NCBI GenBank assembly: GCA_050084985.1
Contig: JBITNC010000002.1
Location: 5,394,001-5,458,000 of the forward strand
Length of the DNA: 64,000 bases
Source of the DNA: Nageia nagi
Taxonomy: Eukaryota > Pinophyta
Direction: 5' to 3'
The notes under the pieces were generated by a model, which saw only the letters and a program-made list of their open reading frames with translations, was not told where the DNA came from and searched no databases. Shown here piece after piece: positions 44,931-56,769 of the stretch. How positions within the stretch are numbered: position 1 is the stretch's first letter; each line of letters begins with the position of its first letter. Position numbers and translations under genes: made by a program.

Positions 44931-47900
44931 TTAAACTTCACTCCCCCTTGAGGGCAACTTCACCAACCCGAGAGAATCCATAAGCTTGCAGAACTGAGCT
45001 TCAGGAAGGGGCTTGGTGAACAAATCAGCGGAGTTTTCAGTAGATGGACAATACTGCAAGTGTATGATGTCATCTAGAACCTTCTCCCTGATAAAATGGG
45101 CTTGGATTTCGACATGTTTGGTTCGCTGATGGAACACAGGATTCTTAGCCAAAGAGATAGCCGATTGACTGTCTGACAAAATAAGAGATGGGCCATTTTG
45201 CTTATACCCAATTTCGTTCAGAAGATGTCGTAGCCAAATAGCTTCTTGGGCGGCAACAGACATGGCTCGATATTCAGCTTCAGTGGTAGAAAGAGTCACA
45301 GTAGGTTGCTTCTTGGAAGCCCAAGAGATAGCACCTGAACCAATGCTAAACATATATGCAGAGGTTGATTTTCTGTCATCTCTATCTCCCCCATAATCAG
45401 AATCTGAGAACCCTAAGAGAACAATCGAGGGCACTTTGGAATACTTAAGAGCAAGATCCTTTGTCCCTGCGACATACCTCAAGATTTGCTTAACAGCATT
45501 GAGGTGTTCAACATATGGTTTTTGCATGAATCGTGCCATCAGATTCATTGCAAAGGCAATATCAGGACGAGAGATAGTCAGATACAGAAGACTACCAATC
45601 AATTGTCTATAAGCTGTAGCATCAGCCAACTGAGAATCTGAGCTCAGTGATACAACGATTCCAGGAGAAACAGGTATTGTAGCATATTTACACTCCTCCA
45701 TTCCAAACTTTTGCAAGATGTCTGATATATACTTAGATTGACTAAGATAAGTACAATCTTTGTGTTGGTATACTTGCATCCCAAGATAGTAATGCAATAG
45801 ACCTAGATCAGTCATTTCAAATGTTGCCTTGAGTTTGGAGATGCACTCTTGGATGATTTCAATATTATTGTCTGTTATGAGAAGATCATCCACATAAAGG
45901 AGAATTATGACCACGTCATTTCCTTGATTGAGTACATATAGATCTGAATCTGAGAAGCACTTGGAAAAACCAATATCTGCAAAGAATCCTGAAATTTTCT
46001 TGTACCATGCTCTAGGTGCTTGCTTAAGTCCATACAAAGACTTCTTTAGTTTGCACACAAGAGACTCTTTTCCTTCTGGAATAAATCCTTCTGGTTGATT
46101 CATGTAGATTTCAACATCTGAATCACCATTGAGAAATGCACTTTTGACATCAAGTTGAAAAGCTTTCCATCCTTGAGCTGCAGAAAGAGCAAGAATTATT
46201 CTGACAGTAGGCATCTTGGCCACAGGAGCAAAGGTTTCTTCATAATCAATACCATATTTTTGAGCGAATCCTTTGGCCACTAATCTTGCCTTGTATTTTT
46301 CAATTTTTCCATCAGAATTGTACTTGACCTTGTATATCCATTTATTGCCAATCACATTTTTCTCATTGGGATAAGGAACCAAATCCCAAGTTTCATTTTT
46401 CATGAGAGCCTCATATTCAACTTTCATAGCTTCCATCCAACACTCTTGCTTGGAAGCGTCTTTGAAGGTTGATGGCTCATGCATATTATCAATTTTGGCA
46501 AATAAGGATTTATTCAAGGTCATACTTCTTGTAATTCTCTGTGCTGGAGAATTTTGCTCTTGTGGTGACTTCTCTACATGATCATCCAACCAGTTAGGTA
46601 CAGGCAAAGAATCATCTGTATCAGACACCTCAGCATGAGAGGTCGTATCCTCAGAAAGTTCATTGAACTTGACATCCCTAGAAATAAAGACTATTTTATG
46701 GGATGAAGAGTAGAGCTTGTAACCTCTATGCTGATTATCATACCCCACAAAGATGCATTTTTCTGATCGTTTATCTAGCTTCTTTCTTTTCTCTGAGGTA
46801 ATGAAGGCAAATGCATCACAACCGAAGACCCTGAAGTGTGAGAGGTTAGGTTTCTTTCCTGTCCATGCTTCATATGGAGTTTTACCTTCAACTACCTTAG
46901 TAGGACACCTATTTAGGGTGTGAATAGCAGTGTGAACAGCTTCGCCCCATAAGAAACTAGGAAGGTTACCCAACATGCATCTTACCATTTCCATAATGGT
47001 GCGATTCTTCCTTTCAGCAACTCCATTTTGCTGAGGGGTGTAAGGGATTGTGAATTATCGCTTAATCCCATGTTTAACACAATAGTTGTTAAACTCATTA
47101 CTATTATATTCACCCCCATTATCAGATCTCAACATCTTGATCTTAAAATCAGTTTGATTTTCAACAAGTGCCTTGAAGTCTCTAAACCTGTCAAAAGTTT
47201 GATCCTTGTGCTCAAGTAGATAACCAAATGTCATCCTACTGAAGTCATCAATGAAGGTCAGAACATAAGAAGCTCCCCCTAGGGACTTAGTCTGAAAAGG
47301 ACCCATCAAATCTGAATGCACAAGCTGAAGAGGACAAGTAGCCCGAGTTGCCTTATCTTTTTCAAACTTTTGCCTATGCATCTTTCCTAGAATGCACCTT
47401 TCACAAAGACCAATTGTGGGTGAAATATTAGGTAAACCTTCCACAAGTTCTTGAGTTTTCATAGCTTGAATACTCTTGTGGTTAAGGTGTCCTAATCGTT
47501 GATGCCAAAGATTACCTTTTGAACAAACATTTGCAGCAAGACAAATCTTTGAAGGTACTTGATCCACAATATAAAGGTCATTCTTTACTGATCCTTTCAA
47601 CAAGGTGGCAAGTCCTTTCTTAACACACCAGGAGTGTGAGGTAAACTCAAATGAGCATCCTTTCCTTGTAATCTGAATTACGGAGATGAGATTCATCCTT
47701 AGTTTAGGCACATAAAAGACATTATCAAGAGTCTTTCCATGAATCTTCACACTCCCTATTCCGTGAACATCAAAGACTGTATTATCACCTATCACAACTG
47801 CATCCTTTTTGTACTTATGAAAGTTTTCAAACTTATCCTTTTCATAACACATGTGATTAGTGCATCCTGAATCAATAATCCAATCTTTTGAAATAGTTTG

Positions 47901-48851
47901 AGTCATTGAGTAGTAGGCAACATTAGCAGTATGCTTGTTCTTCTTTCTATTATTGAAAGTTCTCACATTTGCATTTCCCTTACCTTTTTGAGCAAATTTC
48001 TTTTTGCGACAATCATACTCTTTGTGCCCAAAGATACCACAAAAGTTACAATTTCCATCAAACTTTTCCTGAGGTGTTGGATTGCTTGATCCAGCTTTGT
48101 CATTCCTGTGCCTGTAGTTGCCATGATTGTTGTTGCCCTTTTTGTCATACTTCCTGAAGGTAGATGAGGACTTGTTATCTTTGAATTTGTAATGTTTGAA
48201 CTTTTTCTTGAAAGGAGTTTTGGTTGCTCCTAGAGCAATGCTAGTGTCCTTTGGAGAAAGGTTCAACATTTTCTTGTTCAAAGTTTCCTCATGTTTCAGA
48301 AGGAGTCTAGAAAGATTATCAAGTGAGATGACATCTTCTTCATCATCGAGCCTTGTTTCCATAACCGTGACAAAGTTGCTGAACTTTGTAGTAAGGCTTT
48401 GAAGAATGATGAAGACCATGAACTCATCATTGATCCAGTTGCATCCACAACCAACCAGTTGTGTCCTGAGGTCAATGATTTTGTTTAAGTAGATGGAGGC
48501 ACTTTCATCTTCACTTTGTTGATACTGCAACAACTTTTGTAGAATGGTAAACCTCCTTGAAAATTTGGACCCAAGGTAAATTTTCTTTAACCTATCCCAA
48601 GCTTCCTTTGCTGAAGTTGATGAAGAAATCATGAGAAGGACATCATCTGAAACTGCACGGTAAATCATGGAAGTTGCTAACTCATTTTTTGAGTTGTATA
48701 CTTCAAGAGCCTTCTCATCGGTAGGAGCAACCACGTCTTCACTAACTGTCTGCCATAGTTTCCTTGCTTGTAACTCGACTTTCATACGAGGTTCCCATAT
48801 TCCAAAGTTGGAACCATTGAGTATGTGCTTGGGAACGAAGGTTTCAACCAT
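44931..48851 (-). pseudogene. Copia gag-pol with one premature stop in the integrase core
   Basis: It is collinear with element 1 (two Asn codons fewer in a poly-Asn tract before the zinc knuckle). The ATG at 48851 corresponds to 35287. A TAA at 47057-47055 replaces the CAA of element 1 and interrupts integrase between the second catalytic Asp and the catalytic Glu. The frame is otherwise open to 44931. Protease is DSG, RT is YVDDLLITDN, and the RNase H ADLFTKPL motif retains its Asp. Unless read through, the product would end after gag, protease and a partial integrase. Confidence 0.95.
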
Positions 48852-49736
48852 TGCTACAAAAACAAATAAATATGCAATAAGAATGTAAACTTTTACAATT
48901 TTTCCATCTATACATATAAAACATCTAATAAGCAAACATGTCCCACATGTGCAAACTTATTAACCACGATCCATAGAAGGATAAAGTTGGGGTTGTTTTC
49001 TTGTATAGAATTAGGCCTTCACCTGGATGCCCACACAAGAGGAGCCCAAGTACTACCAGTCCTCAACCAGTTCACCTTGGTCAGTAATATACTCTCACAA
49101 GGAGAAGTACTAACTATTTTCCAAGGATCCGACGTATCTTGGACCGGCCATTTTAATTATCTTGATTAGGGTTTTCAGTTTTCCTCCTAGGTTATCAGGA
49201 TAATCCCTGAATGGACGTGTGGACATGTGGTATCACTACACACATGCCTGTCCACCTAATAGAGTTATGTCCAATCCAACAGAGGTCTTAGGGGCAATTA
49301 AGACGGACTTACCACCACTCGGTTCTTCGGACTAAAAGGGCTCCAGTCTGCCCTGTCCTCACCTCATGGCTCCCCAAACAAGTCATGTTGTGGAAAATAC
49401 GTGCGGATGTATTCATTTTAGGGGTTACTTTCAAATTTTTGCGTATTGCAAGTATAAAGCAAATGTGCAAAAATATAAAGTAAAGTGAAAATACTCCATC
49501 CACACGAACTTGAAACCTTAAGAGGCCAAAAATTGAGTCCAATGGGTTTTGTACTAACCCCTAAAGGACTTTTACATTTTTCATATTTTTGCTCAAGTTT
49601 CAAAAATAATGAATTTTTCAAATGCTAAGTCCTATTTAGCATAAATCCATAACTTAAAAAAATGTATTAGTCCATGACTTAAATTTAAGTTTTAAAACAT
49701 GCATCATGCATTTTAACTTATAAATTTAAGTACTAA

Positions 49737-49820
49737 GCAAGATCTATTTAGCATCACATGCAAGATCTATTTAGCATGACATAAACATTTAAGTAACATG
49801 CAAGATCTATTTAGCATTTA
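49737..49820 (-). repeat. Short repeats GCAAGATCTATTTAGCAT, three units
   Basis: Units at about 49737, 49762 and 49800 with variable spacing, in the Copia 2 leader where element 1 has its 105-bp array. Confidence 0.8.
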
Positions 49821-50039
49821 AGTAAAAAATGATAAAAATCCCCCCCAGTTTTACTTAAAATGCGAACAACTTGATGCTAAAAAAATGATGTTTAAGTGTG
49901 AGGTGGCCTTGTTGTCACTTAAGGGGTAAACTTAAAATATTTAAGTGTGACTAAGGCAAAAAATCAAAGCAAATTGGGAGTGGGTAAAAAAAAAAATTAA
50001 ATACCCAACAACTATAGGTTGACAAAAAAAATGAAAGGG

Positions 50040-51030
50040 GCATGTGTAAGCCTCAGGGTGGTGGAGCAGGTGGGCAGGGGTTGCAGGAAAGACCAGAGTG
50101 TGTAGAAGGGCTGCAGAAGGAGTCCAAGGCGGTAAGGAGACCGCGTAAGGCGGGTGGAAGTCGTGTGAGGTGCGTGAGGAGTGGCGGGTGGAGGCCGCAT
50201 GGGGCGACCAGCCGGTGGTTGACCAGCTGCGAGCGCGACTTCAGGGCGGCGAGGGAGGAGGTTGACGTTAAAAAACTAAAGTTGCTCTGCATTTTATGCA
50301 GAGACTTGGAAAGCCATGTTGGTGCAGATCGTGTAATCTTTACCGGCCATGGAACTGTGTCTGCATCAAGCAGGTTGGTGAGGGAGATGAAACACGGTCG
50401 GCATGGTGTGTATCATGCGTCGTGTTAAACAACCACGGACTTATGAAATGAATCCATTTTGGTGCAAAGTTCAGCGAGCATTGGCAGGCCATGGAACTAT
50501 GTCTGCATGATGCATCTGGTTAAACAACTTGGCAGAAGTCTCAATGGAGCCATCTTGGTGCAAATTCATGGCGTATCCGTGGTAGAGTACGTGAACGAGC
50601 TGGCGAGGGAGGAGGACGTGTTGTGTATTACTTACGAGTAGATCTCGCGTGAGCCGTCTTTATGTTGTGGGCAAACCCTATGAACATGGCAGGCCATGGA
50701 ACGTGGTCTATAGCCTGCGATCATGGGACGCCAAGAAACAGGGTCTGCAGCACGCGTCGTAGCAAACAAGTTACGTGCCTTGTCAACGTATCGGGTTTGT
50801 GCAATGCCGATGATCAGTACATATCAGGAGATCACCTCAGGTTGTAGCAGGTAGCGCGCAAATAATGGACAGGAGGCAGACCGGATCAACGTCACCTGCA
50901 CGTTCGTATGGTGAGCATTGCAGCAGGCAGTGGGTGCAGAGGCGACGAGGAGCCAGAGGAGCGCGGAGGAGGGCGGAGGAACGGGGAGGAGCCACCACAG
51001 AGGCCACGCGCGGAGGAGGACCCCCCCCGA
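50040..51030. other. GC-rich island within the Copia 2 leader
   Basis: About 1 kb of CpG-containing, GC-rich DNA inside an AT-rich element. Besides the PPR-like fragments it includes G-rich segments (50920-51020) with no recognised coding content. It does not align end to end with the GC-rich segment of element 1 (33190-33780). Confidence 0.7.
50300..50850 (-). pseudogene. PPR-like fragments in the Copia 2 leader
   Basis: The frame 50838-50710 reads EVIS*YVLIIGIAQ, RYVDKARNLF and DPVSWRPMIAGY. The two Ser-Trp(or stop) positions are 31 residues apart, the length of an S-type PPR motif, and Tyr-Val-Asp-Lys-Ala-Arg-X-Leu-Phe fits the helix A/B pattern. Three further partial copies in shifted frames are DHVPWPAMFIGFAH (50708-50667), DIVPWPANA (50503-50477) and DTVPWPVKITRSAP (50361-50320). 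PPR proteins bind organellar RNA; these pieces are decayed and cannot do so. It looks like captured gene sequence. Confidence 0.6.
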
Positions 51031-51904
51031 TTAGTTAAATTTTATACGATTTATGTCATCGTGATAAATGTTTATCAATTACCCCCCAAATAATATGATT
51101 TTACTTTATTTAATCGTGATCCCTTTAATATTTTCAAAAATATATATATACATTGTTTTTTATTTATATTTTAAACGAAATTAAAATATAAAAAAGATAT
51201 ATATTGTTTAATTACATTTTAACAAATTTAAAATATAAAAAAACTATATATATATATATTTTTGATTGAAATAAATATATATATAATTTTGTTTTGATTC
51301 TTTTAAACAAAGTTAAAACAAAATAAGAAATATATTTTAAATAACAAAAACAATAAAATATATATATATTATATTAAGCTTTGGAATATATTATTGTGCT
51401 CCTAAAAAAATTTGTCCTCCTTTCTAACTTTTTAAATATTCATGCCTCTTGCTTAGGAACATATCAATAACTCACTAATGATAGTATATATGAGAAATTT
51501 TACAATAATACATTACTATTTTAAGCAAATAGTAATAACATAATACTACTAACATAAAAAATGTTAGTACAAATTTCATAGTATCCTCTTAAAAAAATAT
51601 AGCATGTATAGAGATAGAGCATTTTTGTACAACACAAAAAAAATGCTACTAACATAAGAGGTTAGTATAGAAAAAACATACTTGCATTTGTCATTTTAAT
51701 CATATTTTGTAAGAAATAAGCTCCAATATCTCACAAAGTATGTTAGCATCTAATGCAATAATCCAAAAATGATCAAATAAGGAGGAACTTTATACCTTTT
51801 CTTAAAAATTTACCTCACCAATGGGGTGTAAGATGAGGAATGAAGAAGGATGAAGAACCTCCAAGATGTAGCTTCCACACCAAAAGAAGAGCTTCCACAA
51901 CAAG

Positions 51905-51916
51905 GCTCTGATACCA
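51905..51916 (-). other. Primer-binding site of Copia 2
   Basis: GCTCTGATACCA on the plus strand is the complement of TGGTATCAGAGC. It is separated from the LTR by the dinucleotide AT as in element 1. Confidence 0.95.
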
Positions 51917-51918
51917 AT

Positions 51919-52408
51919 TGAAGGATTTGAACTAGATCTAAACAAATCCTCTAGGACCTTAGACTAGGAAACTCAAGTGTACACAAGATAACACAATCAC
52001 TCAAGATAACACATCAATATAATGTGGTTCCTCCCTCCTTGGGAGTACATCCACAACTAGTTCTCTTATTCTCAAATCTATGTCTCTCTTACAACTATTC
52101 TCTAGCTCTCTCCTACACAACCAAGTAGAGTAATCTTACTCCAAAACTTAGATATGTTTACAAGAGGAGAGGCCCTCTATTTATAGCTTGAGAGCACCTC
52201 CCTAACCTTCCTTTAACCCAAGGGTAAGGTTAGGGTTACATTAAATGTATCACCAAACTTCAACCTACCAACTAACCACTTTGGTAAAGTCAAAGTCTAC
52301 ATATTAAAGAATTCTATTAATCTCTTAAGGTATCTACATACCCTTAAGTGATTAATTGAATTTACAAGGAGTATAGATATTCACAATATTTCATTACAAA
52401 TTCTAACA
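51919..52408 (-). repeat. 5' LTR of Copia element 2
   Basis: 490 bp, no difference seen from 43616-44105. Confidence 0.97.
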
Positions 52409-52770
52409 TAAATATCACTACTCAAACATAATTTTGATGATTTTGTTTACTTCTTCTTCCATCTAGTAATTGCTAATAATTAAAATCTTAGGTTCTAACT
52501 CAATATCGATATTGATTTTTTAAGTTTTAATCCTTGAGTTATATTTGCAGATTTTATTTTATTTTAAAGAAACTACTTCTCTTTCTCATTCTTGTACCTT
52601 ACATTTTAATTTTTTTAGTTTTCCCTTCTAATCATTAAGGTCCTTTTTATAACTTTTGTTAGATTCTTCATTTTCTTAATTTCAGGCAACTCAAGGAGAA
52701 GAAAGGTAGCACTTATTTGGGAGGACCTAAAATTTGTTTTTGTAGATTAATTAAGGGATAATAATAATAA

Positions 52771-52959
52771 TTACTTAATTTCATATAAACATTGGTGCAT
52801 ATTCAAATCATCATTATAGAATGTAAAAGTTTTAACAAATATATTTTGAAGTTCATCCCAGTCATTGGTCCCTCTTCTTAATTCTTGCACTACATACCAT
52901 TCTTTAAGGAATGATTTCCATAAAAATTCAAAGGAGAAAACCAAGAGATGCAACCTAAA
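52771..52959 (-). pseudogene. Ty3/gypsy gag fragment
   Basis: The minus-strand frame from 52962 reads FEFLWKSFLKEWYVVQELRR, then GTNDWDELQNIFVKTF. The pattern Trp...Trp-Asp-Glu-Leu...Phe...Phe is that of the retrotransposon gag (capsid) domain. It is cut at its upstream side by the CACTA element; the frame seems to resume at about 54034-54060. Confidence 0.5.
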
Positions 52960-54030
52960 CACTACTAGAAAAGATAATATTTACTTACTTTTTTGTGTCT
53001 AAATGTAGAACATTTTATTTTTTACTTTAGCACCAAAAATCGATGGAAATTTTGATGCAATTGACTCAATAGTTTTTACATCCTTTTTTGTCACATTTGC
53101 ATAAGATTTTGCATTGGATTGTTCTATTTTGCATCAAAATTTATGTCATTTTTATGTTGATTTTTATAAGGAGAAGTTACAGAATTGTAGATCTTTTAAC
53201 TCTATGCAATCTTAAAAAATAGGCTTAAAATGATATCCAAATCAAAAGTTATGGCCTCTGCAAGATACATCATTTTTATTAAAATAATTTCTTAATTTTT
53301 GATCCACTTCTATGATTTACTTTGTATCTTCAAGTTCCTTATTCAATAGGTCTTTGAGATAATTACATTGGTCTATTGAACCTGTTCAAGAATGGGGTTA
53401 CTAGTGGTTAAAGTTTTGAAAACTTGACTTTAGTATATATATTTTTTCTAAATAATATAGTAAATATTTTGATGTTATTGTCCATTTCTTGTGGCCTCCT
53501 TCTTTGGGCAATTTCTTATCAACCTTTAAAGGAGTTTACTTTTATGTAACCAAAGATTTCTCTGCCATTGGTTTCTTCTCTGTGGGCTTCTTCTTTGCCT
53601 TGGGTGCCATGGCTATGATTGAAACTTAAAATTTAAGGAATTAAAATACAAAGAAAAGACCTAAGAAAATAAATTAGTTAAAGCCTATGAAATGCAAGGA
53701 TTGTAGGGAGGGTTTGTTGATATATATAGTTCGAAGAGGGTATTTGGTTATTGGGTAATCACTTTCAGTACGGATGGAGGACAAAGTGAATGTAAGCCAC
53801 CAATTGATAGGTCGATGAACAAGCCAAATGCATTTAAATTTGTTCTAATAAAATGTGATGCAAACTTTGCATTGATTTTTGCATCAAAATTTGTGTTAAA
53901 AAATGTGTAAAAATTAAAAAAAAAGTTTTCAATGCAAGAAGATGCATTTTGGTGTAATTTGTATCGATGTATTTAGAAATATTATTTTATGACACAAAAA
54001 ATGATGCAAATAGGCCTTTTCCTAGTAGTT
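52960..54030. mobile_element. Non-autonomous CACTA-type DNA transposon carrying an H2B gene fragment
   Basis: It begins CACTACTAGAAAAG (52960) and ends CTTTTCCTAGTAGTT (54016-54030), the inverse of the start with one inserted base and a changed terminal base. The subterminal parts also match in inverse orientation (TTTTTTGTGTCTAAA near 52990 versus TTTTTTGTGTCATAAAA on the other strand near 53995). A 3-bp AAA duplication flanks it (52957-52959, 54031-54033), as CACTA elements produce. It is 1071 bp long and encodes no transposase. GATGCAAA/TTTGCATC words recur near both ends. Confidence 0.75.
53460..53830 (-). pseudogene. Captured histone H2B 5' end (promoter, 5' UTR, N-terminal tail)
   Basis: From an ATG at 53610 the minus strand reads MAPKAKKKPTEKKPMAEKS, then a stop at 53544-53542. 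A shifted frame continues KKLPKEGGHKK near 53500-53465. This is the N-terminal tail of plant histone H2B (Met-Ala-Pro-Lys-Ala-Glu-Lys-Lys-Pro... Lys-Lys-Leu-Pro-Lys-Glu). The histone fold is absent. A TATATATA box lies at 53720-53729, about 110 bp before the ATG, so promoter and leader seem to have been captured too. The flanks return to CACTA-type sequence at about 53460 and 53830. Confidence 0.7.
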
Positions 54031-54033
54031 AAA

Positions 54034-54960
54034 GAATCCTAACAAAATCTAAAGCCCATGCTTAGAAATCCCAAAAAATATGAGAAAAATAAAAAATAAG
54101 CTTAATTTTAGGGCATTCCCAAATATCATTTTCAATATTTGATGTATTATCTAACTCCTAGTGTTTCTCTCAAGAGTGAGTTCCTTTACATTCTCTTAGT
54201 TCCTCATACTTACACTCTTGAACATTCTTCACTAAAAATTTACATGATTTTGATTCCATTTTTGGTATATAATGACCTCTTATTTAGTGAGGCCTTTCTT
54301 TTCGAGTTGATGTGAAGTAGTATTTTTGGGTTAGATTCCTCTAAATAAAATATACATTTGGAGCTTCATCTATTCTTTATACCATTTTGAACTCTTGGGG
54401 TTTTGGTTTAGATATCCCTAATTTGTCTTCCTTTAGAATAAGGGTACATTGAGTATTTTTGGTAATGTCCTCTTTCATTTCTCTTTTCCTTACCTTCTAG
54501 TTTAAAGGTTTCCTACTCTTCGTATAAGAACATATGTCACTTTATTTGGTTGTGAAAAATCATATTAGATTTTTAGCATTATTTGTTCTTATTAAAGAAT
54601 CATCTCCTCTTCATCAGAGGAGACCTAATCAATATAAGTTATCTCCTTCTCAGTTTGTACTTGTTCTATATCTATAGGTATAACCTCTTATTGAGTTTTC
54701 AATACCACCTTTATCTCATAGAAGCTTAGTGTCATATTTTCCTTCTCGTATACCATCTCCTTCAAACATCCAAGAAGGGGGAAAAGCTAGGTTATAATCA
54801 AGTCCTAAAACTAGTATTGATAAATCGATATCACCCCTTTTTACTATGAGGAATTTTTGGGTTGCGTTATAATCTACGTGAAGTGGGGGGCCCAAAGTCC
54901 ATGACATGGTTTTGTAGGGTGTATGGTTCCTTACCTTGCACAAGGTTTGTGTTCAAAAAT
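54034..54960. other. No gene recognised; probably upstream part of the gypsy remnant
   Basis: AT-rich sequence with a 75-codon minus-strand open frame (54943-54716) that matches no family I know. Confidence 0.35.
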
Positions 54961-54969
54961 TTTATGGTA

Positions 54970-55275
54970 TAAAAAAATAAATAACCCAAATCACACTAAC
55001 TTTATACCTTTTGTGAAGAATAAGAAACCATCCAAATGATAAAGGAGAGAGCAATCCAATAAGGAGATACCAAGAATTTGGAAGGGGAAAAAGCAAAGAA
55101 AACCCTCTTGTATTAGCAAAATAACAAAAGCCAAGTAAAAAGAATCATAAATACAAAATAGAGAGAATGAGCTAATAATCCTCCTAATTCTAACCTAATG
55201 TGTACATAGTAAATCTAGCAGCTAAAACTAGATAATGAAAAAAGGAATAGGACCACTTCTTAAATAGTTAAGGGG
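54970..55275 (-). repeat. Diverged direct repeat, left copy (possible LTR)
   Basis: It matches 59295-59585 over about 300 bp (shared words GGAGAGAGCAATCCAATAAG, GAGCTAATAATCCTCCTAA, CACTTCTTAAATAG). On the minus strand the last word reads CTATTTAAGAAGTG, a TATA-like box. Similarity is lost beyond 55275. Confidence 0.55.
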
Positions 55276-56769
55276 TAAAACATAAGCATCATATCATCAA
55301 TATTTATCATGGAAATAAAAGTACCTTATTATCATAAAAAAATGCCCAAAGTAAATACAAATAGTTTAAGGGTGAGGAAGGTAAATATAATAACAAATAT
55401 ATATCATTGCATCATAAAAATAACATTAGTGTTATAAGGAATGTTCCATACCATTAGTTTATGAAATCAATAAATTATTTATGAAAAAATACCATTAAGC
55501 ATAATGTCTTAAGGCATTACTATAAATTACATTTAAAAAATCTTCAAATTTACCATTGTATTATAAGAAGGATCATTAAATACCGGGAAAAATTTCAAAC
55601 GAGGAGATTGAAACCAAGGTTGCATGGATGGCCAATTCATGCAACCATTGACGAAAAACCTCAAAATAGTGGGATTAAGGTGCCTAGGACTTGGTATCAC
55701 TTTTAAAAAAAAGGACAAATTTCAAATTGTACCTCAAGTGATCTAAAACTTTGAAAAAATGAAGCTTAAAAAATAAATTATTTTCTTCCTTAAAAGAATG
55801 ATCATGAGCTTCAACATAAATACATTAATAAAATTCCATTATTAATGATAGAATAGTTATAATATCATCAATAAGAAGCTTAAGAATAAATAATTTCATC
55901 ATTAAGTCTTATAAGTACATATCAATTGTAATAAATATTTGAATGCATTATTTTATATGGCTATTTTGAAGAGATGAGGTATCCCATTCCATTAATTCCC
56001 ATATAAAAATAATATTATGGAGAATGAAATGCTTTTGAATAAAACTTTTTATTTTGGATGAACAATGAGAGGAAGTAGGGGTTTTAGATGCAAAGCAAGA
56101 GCTTTGATAAAGATATTTTAATTGATATTATGGAGGGTAATTGGTCTCTAATTAGTGATTACCTTCAACTCTCATTTATTTGGAATGAATTTTATGTTGC
56201 CCCTATTTATCAATTTTCTAATGAACTAGTGAGCAAAGCTTGCTAGTAAACTTTATACAAGTTAGGGCCAACCAAGGTCAATAATGTTTTTATAAAATTC
56301 ACATGGGAATCTATTTAATCGTAAATATTTATCATTTGACATTTGAAACAAAGTATTTTCAAGGTATTTTAAAGAAAGAAGCGTGTCACAATTTCCTCAT
56401 AGAGCATTTGATACTTTAATAGGAACCCCAAAAGTACAAAACTAAAGGGCTACATGCCTTTATATCATTTGAGCTTAGGCATATAACACTTGAGTATGAT
56501 GTTAGATAAAAAATGTTATTTATATAATGTATTAAAATGTATCTCATTCGATTGTGTCGAGTAGTTTCAAATTGGGTTGATTGACAAGGTGGTCAAAGTT
56601 TATGAAAGAACTCCTTAGATACCTTATCACCAATTTCAAGCTAATGCAATTTGGCTTTAATTTGAGCCCCTTTAGCTTCATAAAATTTAATAGTTTTTAA
56701 TTCATGATATAAATTTGTAATATGAGCATACCATTATTCATTGGAAGGATCAACTTCCAACTTAATTAT
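55276..56769. other. No gene recognised
   Basis: AT-rich sequence downstream (LINE sense) of the endonuclease remnant. No RT motif could be read. Confidence 0.4.

Larger units (their letters stand above)
43616..52408 (-). mobile_element. Copia element 2, full length, inverted relative to element 1, recent insertion
   Basis: An 8793-bp member of the same Copia family with 490-bp LTRs (43616-44105 and 51919-52408) that look identical by eye, flanked by TAAAT (43611-43615 and 52409-52413). The primer-binding site and polypurine tract match element 1. gag-pol has one nonsense codon. The leader and the hairpin array differ from element 1 in content and copy number. Confidence 0.97.

Noticed and set aside
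31811-52408. One giant composite transposon with inverted Copia arms
   Set aside because: Each Copia copy has its own 5-bp target duplication, LTR type and flanking element, so they are independent insertions.
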